NCBI GenBank assembly: GCA_017963165.1
Contig: JAGCTZ010000215.1
Span: forward strand, 1-8,546
Source of the DNA: Treponema sp.
GTDB taxonomy: Bacteria; Spirochaetota; Spirochaetia; Treponematales; Treponemataceae
DNA: 8,546 nucleotides
Direction of reading: 5' to 3'
Both the position numbers and the translations under genes were made by a program. The notes beneath the pieces are model-generated. The model saw only the letters and a program-made list of their open reading frames with translations. It was not told where the DNA came from and ran no database searches. Within the stretch, counting starts at the first letter, position 1. Each line of letters starts with the position of its first letter. Shown here piece after piece: positions 1 through 6,526 of the stretch.

Positions 1-51
1 GCCACTGAGAATAAAAAGCCGGAATGTCTGTTCGCTGACCTGTCTGGATTA

Positions 52-879
52 TCATTTTTGACCAAGTACCTTCTTATAAATCTCCAGATCCTTATTTCCA
101 AAGACATTGAAGACAACCTTCTTCACGCTGGAATCTGGATTTTCTGCCAACCACATTTCAACCGTCTCAACTGCAATCTGAGCAGCAAGGTCTTGAGGGA
201 ATCTGAAAACTCCGGTAGAAATACAGCAGAAAGCCACCGATTCAAGCTGATTTTGTGACGCAGTTTCAAGGCAGTTTTTGTAGCAGTTTTCAAGAAGAAG
301 CTTTTCGCGAGCACCCACACTTGTGTAAATAATGGGGCCGACAGTGTGCAAAACATAGCTGCTTGGAAGATTAAAGGCCGGAGTAATTTTGCATAGTCCG
401 GTTCCTTCTTCGTGCCCCTGCTTTTGCATCAGCTCGTTACAGGAAAGTCTGAGTTGAATGCCCGCAAAGGTATGGATACAGTTGTCGATGCAGATGTGAA
501 GCGGCGCAAAGCAGCCAAGCAAAGCAGAGTTTGCAGCATTAACAATTGCATCAACTTTTAGCGTGGTGATGTCGCCCTGCCAGAGATAAAGTTTTGGGTT
601 CCTTTCTGTCGGGCTTAAATCCGCAATATCCGTAATCCCCCGCTCTTCATTAACCTGCTGCAGGTACTCATCCTGTATTCTCAAAAAGTCTTCGCTAATG
701 GAATATGGACCACGAATATTCATCAAAGCCCGGAGTATATCGCGCTGTCTTTTTTCATCATCAGGAATTACAAAGCCGCCTTCATTTCCGGGCACAAGAC
801 CCAGCTTAAAGCCTGCACTACCCTTATCTTCTTTGAGGAGTTCTGTTATCAAATATGTGCGTCTTTCTTTTTGTGTCAT
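52..879 (-). CDS. Zinc-type macrodomain protein-ADP-ribose hydrolase
   Basis: This gene encodes a 275-residue macrodomain of the Zn-Macro class, which removes mono-ADP-ribose from proteins modified by class M sirtuins. An N-terminal helical region (about residues 1-90) precedes the macrodomain. The ADP-ribose-binding signatures are GDI (102-104), NAANSALLGCF (114-124), PLHICIDNCIH (126-136), a GTG turn near 160 and STGVF (221-225). The Cys/His-rich GCFxPxHxCIDNxIH stretch is the hallmark of the zinc class and supplies the metal ligands. Known family members are about 265-270 residues long, which matches. I chose the ATG at 877-879 (MTQKERR), preceded by a purine-rich GAAGAGAAAAAG. The frame stays open to 957, but those extra 26 residues are translated from the GC-rich repeat upstream. 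Its usual partner, SirTM, is in this window but 4.7 kb upstream (5633-6517), separated by an ATPase gene and a restriction-modification system. The family call is confident; the functional pairing is inferred. Confidence 0.92.
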   Translation of the reverse strand: MTQKERRTYLITELLKEDKGSAGFKLGLVPGNEGGFVIPDDEKRQRDILRALMNIRGPYSISEDFLRIQDEYLQQVNEERGITDIADLSPTERNPKLYLWQGDITTLKVDAIVNAANSALLGCFAPLHICIDNCIHTFAGIQLRLSCNELMQKQGHEEGTGLCKITPAFNLPSSYVLHTVGPIIYTSVGAREKLLLENCYKNCLETASQNQLESVAFCCISTGVFRFPQDLAAQIAVETVEMWLAENPDSSVKKVVFNVFGNKDLEIYKKVLGQK

Positions 880-900
880 TTTCTTTTTCTCTTCATTTGG

Positions 901-1020
901 GCGTTCCCGCCACTTGCTTCGACTTTGCTCAGCAACCGGCGGTCGGGCTTTCCGCACTTCCGCGCTAACCGCGCTTCATACCGCAAGCGGTACTGCTTCG
1001 CAGGTGCTCCAATCCCTAAC
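901..1020 (-). repeat. GC-rich multi-hairpin intergenic repeat
   Basis: This GC-rich island sits in an AT-rich neighbourhood between the specificity-subunit stop codon and the macrodomain gene. It folds into at least four consecutive hairpins. At 993-1003, CTGC pairs with GCAG around a 3-nt loop. At 979-992, TACCGC pairs with GCGGTA around a 2-nt loop. At 962-974, GCGC pairs with GCGC around a 5-nt loop. At 907-942, CCGCC+TTGCT pairs with AGCAA+GGCGG around a 2x2 internal loop and a 12-nt loop. There is no SD site and no convincing protein. The layout resembles a REP/BIME-type element, and I recall similar sequences scattered through Treponema genomes, though only one copy occurs here. The last codons of the specificity gene may also belong to the element. 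The boundaries are approximate. Confidence 0.65.
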
Positions 1021-2314
1021 GTGGAGAACCCTTATAATCAGCAGACTCTGCAACCGTCAGATAATGATTTTCGTCATCAATTTTATATTCAGTTTTATTT
1101 TTCAAAACTTTTTTTGTCGCACAAATCTTCTTGTCAGCATACTTCACTACGTCCTTGATGACCAGCTTTTGAACCGCACTGATAAAATCCTGCATTGCCT
1201 CATAATCTGGCACACCGTCGCAAACAGGAAGCATGATGTATTTATCTTGCACAACATTCCAACCGCCGAGTTTGTTTTTGTATGAATAAATCGGCAAGTC
1301 CGTAACCTGATTTATACATGCAACCATAAACAAATATTGCTGAACTGAAATTTCTTTGTCGTTCCAATTCCAGCGGATTGCATAAGCGTCTGATAAAACC
1401 GTGAAATCATTCGACTGATAATAAGCCCTGTAAACATCGCTGTTTGACGGAATAGAAATCACATGTTTCAATACCGTTGCTTTTTCTTTTGGCACATAAT
1501 AATTCAAGCCTTGATTCATGAAACTAGAAGTCAAGCAAGGAAGTGGATTTTCTGCAGTAGGTTCTTTCGGCAAATCTGCTGCTTTATATGGCAATTTTAC
1601 AGTCGATACCCTATCGAATAAATCACCCATTCTAAATTCCTGCCACTCAAGCGCGTCAAAACCAACAAGTGCGTCTTGCTCAGCTTTTGTCAATGTATAG
1701 TCTGACAGTCCCGTAACGGCGAGGTAAGATTGCAGTTCGCGTACACGCTCCTCTTCGAGTTCGCGTATAAAGCTCTCCATAAAATCAAAGTCGATTTCGT
1801 TGTCTTTTGTAATAGGGAGAGTAATATTTTGATTTTCTATAACCTCAATACTGAAACTAGATGTTCCCCAACCAAAAGTGCTGAATGAACGTCGCATTGT
1901 TGCTAAAAAGAATTGAGCATTATCTTTGCTAAATCTCTCCATTTTCGGCTTCAAGATTTTGATTTTATCACCAGTGAAATACGGCTTTTCTTGATAGAAC
2001 ATTGTTGCCGTATCTTGTCCAAAAGAGATTGTGTTTCCGTCATTCAGATAAATTTCGTCTTCATCGATAAATCCTTTCTGTCCATTATCAGAACCTTGTC
2101 GCACAATATAAGGATGTCCGCCAGTTTCAACGAGTGTAACTTTGTTTGCGTCAAATCTCTGTTTATACGAAAGAACATCAAACAAATCACCGAGCCTGTA
2201 TTCGCCCCACTTGACCGCCTTCAATTTTCTGCCAAGCGGGGCATCTATTTTCCCAGGCTCTTTTTCTCTGCTTCTCCGTTCGCTTGATTTTTCAAAAGGT
2301 TGGAAACTTCCCAT
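1016..2314 (-). CDS. Restriction-modification specificity subunit (BcgI-B / HsdS-like)
   Basis: This protein of up to 432 residues gives DNA sequence recognition to the methyltransferase-nuclease encoded just upstream. It has two target-recognition domains (TRDs) that each open with the same motif: WGEYRLGDLF (36-45) and WQEFRMGDLF (224-233). A helical spacer (about 178-203, ELEEERVRELQSYLAVTGL) lies between them, and a second helix follows at 370-405. Two TRDs separated by conserved helices is the architecture for bipartite recognition sites. The start is uncertain. The ATG at 2314 lies 70 nt inside the upstream gene, has no visible SD site, and adds about 33 charged residues read from the other gene's frame. 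A TTG at 2224, just before the first TRD, is an alternative. The C-terminal tail (about 412-432, ending YKGSPR) goes beyond the usual helix and abuts the GC-rich repeat, so repeat sequence may have supplied the final codons. Confidence 0.85.
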   Translation of the reverse strand: MGSFQPFEKSSERRSREKEPGKIDAPLGRKLKAVKWGEYRLGDLFDVLSYKQRFDANKVTLVETGGHPYIVRQGSDNGQKGFIDEDEIYLNDGNTISFGQDTATMFYQEKPYFTGDKIKILKPKMERFSKDNAQFFLATMRRSFSTFGWGTSSFSIEVIENQNITLPITKDNEIDFDFMESFIRELEEERVRELQSYLAVTGLSDYTLTKAEQDALVGFDALEWQEFRMGDLFDRVSTVKLPYKAADLPKEPTAENPLPCLTSSFMNQGLNYYVPKEKATVLKHVISIPSNSDVYRAYYQSNDFTVLSDAYAIRWNWNDKEISVQQYLFMVACINQVTDLPIYSYKNKLGGWNVVQDKYIMLPVCDGVPDYEAMQDFISAVQKLVIKDVVKYADKKICATKKVLKNKTEYKIDDENHYLTVAESADYKGSPR

Positions 2315-4308
2315 GCAAGATAATCAGCAACAGTTTTCTTGAAGTCCTGCAAAGTCGGCTTTGTGTCTACTGGCGCACTCTGGTTCCAGTCTGCTCCATT
2401 TTCAGGATCAATCGTACTTTCGTAATACTCTTTTTCTGTAAAAATCTTCAACTTGCTCTTTCCGAATCGTACAAGGCTTACAACTTCATCGTATCGTTCC
2501 TTAGCGTTGTCTGTATCACGAAGATTAATGCTTGCTCTTTTGCGGTTTGTTCTTGTGTAGCCGTCATTGGAAAAATCAATGAACTTTACTATTTCGTCTT
2601 TCTGGTGTGCTTCCCCAACTCGGAATACATAAATATTTGTCTGCACACTCGATTTTCCAACAAAAAGATCAATCGGCATTTTTATACTTGCCAAAAGCGT
2701 AGAGTGTTTCAGAATCTTTTTATTGTATTCAACCGCCTTTCCGCTTCCCGCACTGTTCTGAATGATGATTGCTGCATATCCTTTGTCCATCATGGAAAGA
2801 GCCTTTTCAACAAAGACCATTCCGTTACCGCTGGCAGAATAAGGCGGATTCAAGACAAACGCGGTTGCGGGGAACTTTTCGCTCGTTCGCACAAAGCCGT
2901 AATTGCCGTTGAAGTCGGTCAGCGAGTTCTTGTTCAAGATGTTTGAAGAGCCGTCGCCCATCAAAATCATATTGAGGATAGCCAGCATATAGATTGACGG
3001 CAGGATTTCCAAGCCTAAAAGTTGATTTGCCTTTATGAACGCTTCTTTTTTCTTGAATTCGTCCGGACTTTTGATGCTAGATTTTGCGTCATCAATCATA
3101 ATGTTCATCGCCGCAACAAGAAGTCCAGCCGAACCTGTTGCAAAATCCCAAACATAGCTGTCTTTGTTAACACGGGCAAGGCGAGCCAAAAATGAAGCAA
3201 CATAAGACGGTGTAAGAACAACGTCGTTTAGTTTGTCTTGTGAAAAGCCCAGCCAGTTGTACATCTCGTTGAAGAGCTTCCCTGTAAAGTCTGTTGTGAG
3301 CCCGATTTTGTAATAAAGCCCCAAGTCGTCAATAACTTTTGAAAACACGCGTTTTAGCTGGCTTTCGCCGTTTATTGGCTTGTTGATGTTCTCGTTTGTC
3401 AAAAGCCCCTCACTGAATGTTTGAATGATGAGGTTCTTTTTGTCTTCGGGAACTCTCTTTGCACTCAAAAAGGCATTGATTTTGCGAAGCATTATGTCGC
3501 CGTCCCGCTCGCCTTTTTCTGCACTGCATTTAAGGTCAGATTTTTCAAGAGGCTTTACTGGATTGTCGCCTTTTATGCCGAGGTTTGCGATAATTGAAGC
3601 GGCAACAAGATAAATACGTGCGCTTTCTCCAAGTCCTGATTCGTTTTTGTAAATGTCGTTGTTGAGTTTTACAAGACTTGAAGCGATTTCTGCCTCTCGC
3701 TTTTCTTTGCTTTTTGTTTTTTCTTCTTCTGAAAGGTTCAGTGCCCTTACTTTTTCAATGAATGAGTCGAAATTCTCTTTTTTGAGGAATGACAAATCAC
3801 TATATTTCGCAACTTCCTGCCCATAACCGAAGTTCTTTCCCGAAACATAATAAACGCCAATTTCGTGGTGCAGTTTTCCGCTGTCGTCCTTGTAGCCCGT
3901 AACGCCGATAGAGATGATGTCTTCATAGTCCGTGTATTGCAAAAGCGCGTTTGCATAATGAACTGCACCATTTACTGCATAACTGTTTATGCTCTTGAAG
4001 TCGTCTTTGTTGTCAGCTGTTTTTAGTGCGACATTGCCATTTTCGTCTTTTTTTACCAACTTGTCGCGATAGCCTTTGTATTCGATTAAAACAGGATAGA
4101 CCGTTCCGTAAGCGTCTTTTGCAAGCAGTTTTGCATCAGGTCTGTTTCCACCGTTTCCGCCCTGTTTTGATTTGTATTCGTCCAGAGCTTTGTCGATTGA
4201 ATCGTTTAGGCTTTCCTGTTCAAGTTTGTAGTCAAGTTTGTATGATTTAAGCCAACCATTCACAAGGTCAGCGATATTTGGTTCTACGGATCTTTTTTCT
4301 TTAGACAT
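2245..4308 (-). CDS. BcgI-like fused nuclease and N6-adenine DNA methyltransferase
   Basis: This single 687-residue polypeptide seems to combine cleavage and adenine methylation. The N-terminal region (about 1-190) has a PD-(D/E)XK-like arrangement: P57-D58, then E76-Y77-K78 on the next strand. A helical linker (about 190-360) leads to a gamma-class N6-adenine methyltransferase with TPSYVASFLARL (365-376), SAM-binding motif I DFATGSAGLL (387-396) and catalytic NPPY (486-489). The C-terminal helical part (about 620-680) probably docks the specificity subunit. No separate HsdR gene is present, as expected for type IIB/BcgI-type enzymes, which cut on both sides of their site. BcgI-A is slightly shorter. 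The start was chosen as the ATG at 4306-4308: GGAG lies 6 nt before it, whereas the upstream ATG at 4320 overlaps that SD site. The gene starts 37 nt after the ATPase stop and overlaps the specificity frame, suggesting translational coupling. Cleavage activity is inferred from the motif only. Confidence 0.85.
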   Translation of the reverse strand: MSKEKRSVEPNIADLVNGWLKSYKLDYKLEQESLNDSIDKALDEYKSKQGGNGGNRPDAKLLAKDAYGTVYPVLIEYKGYRDKLVKKDENGNVALKTADNKDDFKSINSYAVNGAVHYANALLQYTDYEDIISIGVTGYKDDSGKLHHEIGVYYVSGKNFGYGQEVAKYSDLSFLKKENFDSFIEKVRALNLSEEEKTKSKEKREAEIASSLVKLNNDIYKNESGLGESARIYLVAASIIANLGIKGDNPVKPLEKSDLKCSAEKGERDGDIMLRKINAFLSAKRVPEDKKNLIIQTFSEGLLTNENINKPINGESQLKRVFSKVIDDLGLYYKIGLTTDFTGKLFNEMYNWLGFSQDKLNDVVLTPSYVASFLARLARVNKDSYVWDFATGSAGLLVAAMNIMIDDAKSSIKSPDEFKKKEAFIKANQLLGLEILPSIYMLAILNMILMGDGSSNILNKNSLTDFNGNYGFVRTSEKFPATAFVLNPPYSASGNGMVFVEKALSMMDKGYAAIIIQNSAGSGKAVEYNKKILKHSTLLASIKMPIDLFVGKSSVQTNIYVFRVGEAHQKDEIVKFIDFSNDGYTRTNRKRASINLRDTDNAKERYDEVVSLVRFGKSKLKIFTEKEYYESTIDPENGADWNQSAPVDTKPTLQDFKKTVADYLAWEVSNLLKNQANGEAEKKSLGK

Positions 4309-4310
4309 CA

Positions 4311-4317
4311 TTTTCTC
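4311..4317 (-). promoter_or_regulatory. Shine-Dalgarno site deciding the nuclease-methyltransferase start
   Basis: On the minus strand the segment reads ATGGAGAAAATGATG. The GGAG lies inside the first possible codons, so the ATG at 4320 cannot use it. The ATG at 4306-4308 has a 6-nt spacer, and the one at 4309-4311 has only 3 nt. This supports the shorter protein beginning MSKEKRS. Confidence 0.6.
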
Positions 4318-4345
4318 CATAATATTTTTACGAGTTCTATTTTTA

Positions 4346-5539
4346 TTATCGGTTCATCAACCATTCCGCAATATCCCACACCGCAATTCCTTCATATTGA
4401 TAGGCCGGGTGTTTTGTCCGTGCGATAATCATTTTTGGATAAGCATCTTTTATGCTCAGAAGCGGTGAACTTTCCCTTTCCATTGTTTCCGCTCGGGAAA
4501 TGTCGTCGCTCACCTGGATGTAGATTTTTTCATTGCGTTTTACGGCCACAAAATCAATTTCTTTTTGGTAAAGAACTCCCGTGTAAACTTCATAGCCTCG
4601 GCGCAAAAGCTCTATGCAGACTATGTTTTCGTAAATCCGCCCATAGTCCAGATTTTTAGTTCCGAGTTTTGCGTATTTAAAAGAATGGTCTGCAAGATAA
4701 TATTTGTCCTGGCTTGCAAGATATTTTTTTCCTTTTATATCGTAGCGGCGGATTTTGTAAAAGGCAAAGGATGCACAAAGATATTTGATGTATGAAGAAA
4801 CCGTTTTATCATCAACCTTGCTGCCTTTTGAAGTCAGTGTATTTGCAAGGCTTCTTGCAGAAATTTCAGAGGAAATGTTATCAACAAGAAAATCGTTCAA
4901 CATGTCCAGAAGAGGAAGATTTTTGATTTTGTATTTTTGCTGAATATCCCGGACAATCAGAGTTTCAAAAACTTCATTCAAATAATTATATTTATCATCA
5001 AGAGAATCATACAGATAAGACCCCGCCATTCCTCCTTCCATTACAAAACGGTCAAAGGCCTGCTGTAAATCCTTGCAGTCAAAATAGGCAACAAACTCCT
5101 TGAAGCTGAAAGGAAAAACCTCTATGGAAAAAGTTCTGCCGGTGAACAGTGTGGCCAAATCATTTGAAAGCAAAAACGCATTGGAACCTGTCAGATATAT
5201 GTGATATTTTTCTGAAGCGTGAAAGGAATTTACCGCATGTTCAAAATCCTCGCATAACTGAACTTCGTCTATTAAAAGAAAATTTTCTTTTTCCGGAGAA
5301 TAAAGATTTTCCACATATTCATTCAGAGTTGTTGCTTTTTTAATAGTAGAGAATTGAAAAAGATTGTAATTGATGTGAATGATATTTGCATCTGGAAACT
5401 GATTTTTAAGATATTCAATAAAGAGCTCCAGAAGCTTAGATTTTCCGCTTCTGCGAATTCCTGTTATGACTTTTATGTCGGAAGTGTAAATTGTATTAAT
5501 CAGTTTTTGCAAAAAATCTTGTCTTTCTAATACTTTCAT
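4346..5539 (-). CDS. AAA-type ATPase with C-terminal DUF4143 domain
   Basis: This 397-residue protein belongs to the widespread prokaryotic AAA_14/DUF4143 family, whose cellular role is poorly defined. The ATPase half shows Walker A GIRRSGKS (27-34), Walker B FLLIDEVQ (87-94), a sensor strand YLTGSNAFLLS (115-125), a GR arginine-finger candidate (134-135) and the family motif VFPFSFKEF (141-149). A winged-helix segment (about 225-265) follows. The C-terminal DUF4143 part has a degenerate PD-(D/E)XK look: E304, then EIDFVA (327-332), then IYIQVS (339-344), where Gln occupies the usual Lys position. I chose ATG 5537-5539. The frame extends to a GTG at 5554, but that GTG overlaps the promoter. 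There is no SD at normal spacing, which fits the predicted leaderless transcript. The gene has its own promoter downstream of sirTM and may continue into the restriction-modification genes. A toxin-antitoxin, defence or mobile-cargo role is possible but unsupported. Confidence 0.88.
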   Translation of the reverse strand: MKVLERQDFLQKLINTIYTSDIKVITGIRRSGKSKLLELFIEYLKNQFPDANIIHINYNLFQFSTIKKATTLNEYVENLYSPEKENFLLIDEVQLCEDFEHAVNSFHASEKYHIYLTGSNAFLLSNDLATLFTGRTFSIEVFPFSFKEFVAYFDCKDLQQAFDRFVMEGGMAGSYLYDSLDDKYNYLNEVFETLIVRDIQQKYKIKNLPLLDMLNDFLVDNISSEISARSLANTLTSKGSKVDDKTVSSYIKYLCASFAFYKIRRYDIKGKKYLASQDKYYLADHSFKYAKLGTKNLDYGRIYENIVCIELLRRGYEVYTGVLYQKEIDFVAVKRNEKIYIQVSDDISRAETMERESSPLLSIKDAYPKMIIARTKHPAYQYEGIAVWDIAEWLMNR

Positions 5540-5545
5540 AGAAGT

Positions 5546-5574
5546 ATTATACACTCTCCATTCCGCATTTTCAA
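5546..5574 (-). promoter_or_regulatory. Predicted leaderless promoter of the DUF4143 ATPase gene
   Basis: On the minus strand a -35 box TTGAAA (5569-5574) and a perfect -10 box TATAAT (5546-5551) are separated by exactly 17 bp. Six bases (5540-5545) lie between the -10 box and the ATG at 5537-5539. Transcription should therefore start at or next to the A of the start codon, giving an mRNA with no 5' leader. The -35 box lies inside the proximal 37-bp palindrome (5560-5596), so a protein or DNA structure at that repeat could control the promoter. Confidence 0.7.
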
Positions 5575-5647
5575 GTATTTTTCGATTTTGCGGAATGAAA
5601 ATTAAATTCTATTCCGCAATTTTAAAAATTTTTCAATTTTGCGGAAT
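5560..5647. repeat. Two tandem 37-bp imperfect palindromes (ATTCCGCA ... TGCGGAAT)
   Basis: Unit 1 (5560-5596) and unit 2 (5611-5647) are each 37 bp, agree at 32 of 37 positions and start 51 bp apart. Each begins ATTCCGCA and ends TGCGGAAT. The outer arms are 8 bp in unit 1 and 9 bp in unit 2, and further inner pairing is possible. At the inner positions 13 and 25 the pair is C/G in unit 1 and T/A in unit 2, a compensating change. Unit 2 covers the end of the sirTM coding sequence and could act as its terminator. Unit 1 contains the -35 box of the ATPase gene. Confidence 0.8.
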
Positions 5648-6517
5648 AAGACTTTGTAAAAACTCCCAAATATCATTATTTACGCAAATACTCTGTTTTT
5701 CAATCTCGCCAGGGACCTCTGCCTCACCCTTGTTTATACAGATATAAGCAGCTTTTGGATTAGCATAGGTCATCTTCCAAAATGGATATTTAATGATTCC
5801 CGGAGTGTTACCGCCAACACCAAGCTCCAGAAAAACAATACGGTCATCTTTATTCTTATTCAGAAAATCTTCATAACGGCTAGCAGCCTTATTCCAGCCT
5901 TCATCTTCCACAAAAGTGTCGTCAGCGCGAAGGTTCATGCTCATAGGCTTTCCGCACACAGGACAGCGGGGAACCAGTTCAGACGGGACAGTCATTTTTA
6001 TTCCTTCAAACCCATTTTCCGGGAGTTCCAGACCACCATCCTCCTGAATTACAAAGCCCTGTTCCTTAATCATTTTTTCAACAAAAAGCTGATTGTCGTA
6101 AGTTTTCTTATGACATGGCTGGGAACACTGCCAGAGACCGTAATCACCCTGAGTATAAAAGAGTCGTGACTTATCAAAACCCGCCTTCTGAAAGCAATGG
6201 TCAACATTCGTTGTAATGACAAAATAATTTTTATTCTTCACAAGTTCAAAGAGTTCTTCATAGACAGGAATCGGAGCGTTCATGTAGCGGTTGATTATTA
6301 TGTAGCGGCTCCAGTAAGCCCAGTGCTCTTCAAGAGTTTTGTAAGGATAAAAACCACCGGAATACATATCGTGAAAGCCGTACTTCTTTTCAAAATCAGC
6401 AAAATATTTTTGGAAGCGAGGCCCGCTGTAGGTAAAACCTGCAGAAGTAGAAAGTCCCGCTCCTGCACCGATGATAATTGAGTCTGCATTTTGTAAGATT
6501 GATTTGATGTTTTCCAT
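5633..6517 (-). CDS. sirTM: Class M sirtuin, SirTM (protein mono-ADP-ribosyltransferase)
   Basis: This 294-residue Sir2-fold enzyme of the macrodomain-associated class M transfers ADP-ribose from NAD+ to a protein, rather than deacetylating. The NAD-binding glycine-rich motif is GAGAGLSTSAGF (17-28) and is followed by FTYSGPRF. The second motif is TTNVDHCF (102-109; N104 and D106 kept). The segment YTQGDYGLWQCS (121-132) has Gln123 where deacetylating sirtuins have the catalytic His, as known for SirTMs. Zinc is bound by C131/C135 and C185/C188. ELGVGGNTPG (231-240) is the late nucleotide-binding loop. The ATG is preceded by AGGTGGAG. The gene starts 9 bp after the FMN protein stop, so it is the third gene of the operon. 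Characterised SirTMs modify lipoylated GcvH-L and are paired with a macrodomain. The macrodomain is 4.7 kb downstream here, and no GcvH-L or LplA2 gene is visible. The family call is confident; the substrate is unknown. Confidence 0.93.
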   Translation of the reverse strand: MENIKSILQNADSIIIGAGAGLSTSAGFTYSGPRFQKYFADFEKKYGFHDMYSGGFYPYKTLEEHWAYWSRYIIINRYMNAPIPVYEELFELVKNKNYFVITTNVDHCFQKAGFDKSRLFYTQGDYGLWQCSQPCHKKTYDNQLFVEKMIKEQGFVIQEDGGLELPENGFEGIKMTVPSELVPRCPVCGKPMSMNLRADDTFVEDEGWNKAASRYEDFLNKNKDDRIVFLELGVGGNTPGIIKYPFWKMTYANPKAAYICINKGEAEVPGEIEKQSICVNNDIWEFLQSLIPQN

Positions 6518-6526
6518 TCTCCACCT

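Noticed and set aside
1..51. Possible start of a further gene or terminator downstream of the macrodomain gene
   Set aside because: No start codon with an SD site and no hairpin with a U-run is visible in the 51 bases available.
880..957. N-terminal extension of the macrodomain protein starting at 957
   Set aside because: These 26 codons lie in the GC-rich hairpin repeat and give an Arg/Pro-rich peptide unlike the family. The ATG at 879 has a purine-rich SD-like stretch and gives the expected family length.
698..1285. 195-residue plus-strand frame across the repeat
   Set aside because: It is antisense to the macrodomain gene and the specificity gene, has no recognisable domain and no SD site, and is a shadow.
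2284..2946. 220-residue plus-strand frame inside the methyltransferase gene
   Set aside because: It is antisense to conserved methyltransferase sequence including the NPPY region, with Cys/Phe-rich shadow composition and no domain.
5540..5554. GTG start at 5554 for the ATPase
   Set aside because: The extra five codons are the -10 box and its flank, so a transcript from the predicted promoter would not contain them.
5560..5647. CRISPR array
   Set aside because: There are only two repeat units, they are long palindromes with a 14-bp spacer, and no cas genes are present.
5633..6517. Sir2-type anti-phage NADase (Thoeris or DSR-like)
   Set aside because: The motifs, the Gln in place of the catalytic His and the zinc cysteines match class M sirtuins. 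No ThsB/TIR partner is present, although the restriction-modification neighbour made the idea worth considering.
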